64,000 nucleotides of DNA from Pseudomonas sp. B21-015 (GTDB lineage Bacteria; Pseudomonadota; Gammaproteobacteria; Pseudomonadales; Pseudomonadaceae): assembly GCF_024749285.1 (NCBI RefSeq), contig NZ_CP087196.1:3286001-3350000 (forward strand). Reading direction: 5' to 3'. A program made the position numbers and the translations under genes. Position 1 is the stretch's first letter, and each line of letters opens with the position of its first letter. The notes under the pieces are model-generated. The model worked only from the letters and a program-made list of their open reading frames with translations. It ran no database searches and was not told where the DNA came from. Positions 62,768 through 64,000 of the stretch are shown here, in pieces.

Positions 62768-62895
62768 CCCTTGTTCCTCGCGCAGTGCTGCGGCGCACGC
62801 CGATCTCGTCAGGTACGGGGCACGCAGAAAATTCGTTGGGTGAACGCCGCCCCGGTCAGCCGCGCTGGCCGGGGCGATACAACCATCAGTCGCGA

Positions 62896-63411
62896 TTAAA
62901 CGACTGGAACACGCCAATCATCGGAGCCCGAAGTACCGGAAACTTCGTGAGTCCAGGTGATTTTGCGATAGGTGAACTGCACTTCTTCCAGGTGGGTGAA
63001 GTGCGCGTTTGACGGATCCTGGCAGTTGTGCATTTTGTTGTTGATGGCGACGATGATCGCGTCTTCCAGTTTGGTGGTGTAGTAGTGCTCTTGGGTACCT
63101 TGAGCCGAAGTGCGGTACCACTGGATAACGATTTCGCTCATGCGCTCGCCAGAGGTCAGCGCCGCTTGCAGCAGTGGCGAAGACTTGTCGTAGACCTTGG
63201 TGATCACGACTGGTTTGTGTACACGCTGGCCGGTCGGTTGGCCGGACTGTGGGTCACGCGGGATGATCACGTCGTGGCTGAAAGCCTGAACCATGACCTG
63301 GTCTTCGTGACCTTCCTGGTAGGTGTTGCCAACGGAGTCGGCGGTGAACGCGCCGGCAGTGATCAGGCCTTGTTTCTCGCCGGTAACGGACATGTACGCT
63401 GGTGTAGCCAT
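62896..63411 (-). CDS. hcp: Hcp tube protein
   Basis: 171 aa with AAGGAGAG before ATG. Hcp1-family pattern: AYMSVTGEKQGLITAGAF, QVMVQAFSHDVIIPRDPQSG, VHKPVVITKVYDKSSPLL, FTYRKITWTH. It forms hexameric rings of the T6SS inner tube and binds small effectors. First gene of the cluster; 128 bp separate it from vgrG. No baseplate or sheath genes nearby, so it is an orphan hcp-vgrG island. Confidence 0.93.
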   Translation of the reverse strand: MATPAYMSVTGEKQGLITAGAFTADSVGNTYQEGHEDQVMVQAFSHDVIIPRDPQSGQPTGQRVHKPVVITKVYDKSSPLLQAALTSGERMSEIVIQWYRTSAQGTQEHYYTTKLEDAIIVAINNKMHNCQDPSNAHFTHLEEVQFTYRKITWTHEVSGTSGSDDWRVPVV

Positions 63412-63578
63412 GAGTGCTCTCCTTGCTGATGGATGGGGGCGCGGTAGGTGGGATTACCTGACAGGCGACCAATTGCTGTCAAAAAATGCGCCAACTTTTA
63501 TCCAACCCTTATAAACCAAGGGTTTGGTGAGGTTTTTTCTGCACAAGCGGCGAAATTGGCGAAAGAATTTATCGAAAA

Positions 63579-63702
63579 GTGCGCAAGAAGTTGCGCAGTG
63601 GTGTGCAAGAAGTTGCGCACTTGGCTGGAAGCCTTGAAATACTTGGGGTGTAGAGATTTATCGAGGGGAAGTGACGGGGCAAGTGCGCAAGAAGTTGCGC
63701 AC
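63579..63702. promoter_or_regulatory. Three palindromic 20-mers upstream of hcp
   Basis: Consensus GTGCGCAAGAAGTTGCGCAC: arms GTGCGCAA/TTGCGCAC around a short spacer. Copies are at 63579-63598 (one mismatch), 63601-63620 (one mismatch) and 63683-63702 (perfect). The first two are spaced 22 bp start to start. They lie about 170-290 bp upstream of the hcp start. Repeated, symmetric sites at this distance look like a transcription-factor binding array; the protein is unknown. Confidence 0.65.
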
Positions 63703-64000
63703 TTCCGAAGTGACCTGTCGGCTCTTCTCGCGGATGGCAAAAATACTAACAAAAAATGGTCAATGGCTATCTGATGACGTGGCTGCTTCCGGCAGAAGCT
63801 ACTTCTTGTTGTGACTACAGCCCCATGGGCGACTTAAGGAATTTAACTACAAGCGTCCATGCATGGTTCGTTAATTCTGCAGCCTTAGGTGCCTGGCTAG
63901 ACACCTGAAGGTTTGACTCAGTATCGTCGTGCGGTCAGCCAAGACTCGACAGTGCCTGTTCGATCTTTACGATTTATCCACATTCTTATACTGCTACGCT
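63703..64000. other. Right edge, no gene recognised
   Basis: About 300 bp with no convincing frame on either strand. It may belong to the upstream regulatory region of hcp or to the neighbouring gene beyond the window. Confidence 0.4.

Noticed and set aside
52168..63411. Complete T6SS locus
   Set aside because: Only hcp, vgrG, rhs, PAAR and immunity-like genes are present; no sheath, baseplate or membrane-complex genes.

Overview
The window reads as a Pseudomonas chromosome, probably of the fluorescens group. The basis is the Pseudomonas-type orphan Hcp-VgrG-Rhs cluster at the right end, a DUF4823-like lipoprotein, a small SinR-annotated-type protein, moderate-to-high GC with strong Shine-Dalgarno sequences, and dense divergent or overlapping gene pairs. 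Most of it (about 1-51 kb) is accessory DNA: a mobile island loaded with defence, conflict and natural-product genes. No rRNA, tRNA or CRISPR array was seen.

Layout. 0-6 kb: the recombination module. A tyrosine recombinase is cut by the window edge, two larger tyrosine recombinases carry C-terminal cysteine clusters, and a 137-aa DNA-binding-type protein and a 271-aa companion follow. This organisation resembles gamma-mobile-trio (GMT) islands and the TnpA-TnpB-TnpC set of Tn554. 6-11 kb: small unknown genes, an HNH nuclease, an ADP-ribosyltransferase-like ORF, the first of three HTH-ParA ATPases, and a broken copy of the 137-aa recombination protein, which suggests an older insertion. 12.5-20 kb: a likely defence locus with a fused E2-E1-JAB ubiquitin-transfer-like protein, a metallo-beta-lactamase-fold protein, a divergent WYL (CapW/BrxR-type) regulator, a small membrane protein, and a membrane patatin phospholipase with a partner. 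20-26 kb: small genes, a gene frameshifted at a G9 run, HTH-ParA copy 2, and an HNH nuclease. 26.4-30 kb: a complete Gabija system (GajA-GajB). 31-32 kb: a DUF4062 protein and a truncated SIR2-like gene.

32.4-37 kb: a five-gene RiPP operon. It has a 60-aa precursor with a His/Arg-rich core, a radical SAM/SPASM maturase fused to an HExxH domain, a UPF0489/peptide-arginase-like enzyme, a GNAT acyltransferase, and a GAMT/RMT2-like methyltransferase. This set is the most attractive candidate for undescribed chemistry. 37-42 kb: a second UvrD-like helicase, an XRE repressor with a clear operator, a membrane protein, and antitoxin relics. 42-49 kb: an envelope-directed set (trypsin-like protease, subtilisin-like protease with a LysM-like segment, lipoprotein), an IS relic, and a lipoprotein patatin. 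49.4-50.5 kb: HTH-ParA copy 3.

51-64 kb: probably the flanking chromosome or a resident T6SS satellite. It is read leftward as hcp, vgrG, rhs (AHH nuclease tip), two Imm43-like immunity genes, three more immunity-like genes, then a stand-alone PAAR gene. Three copies of a 20-bp palindrome lie upstream of hcp. No structural T6SS genes are present, so this set must work with an apparatus encoded elsewhere.

The recombination module at one end, a mixed defensive and offensive cargo, and relics of older modules between live ones suggest repeated turnover of cargo in one hotspot.
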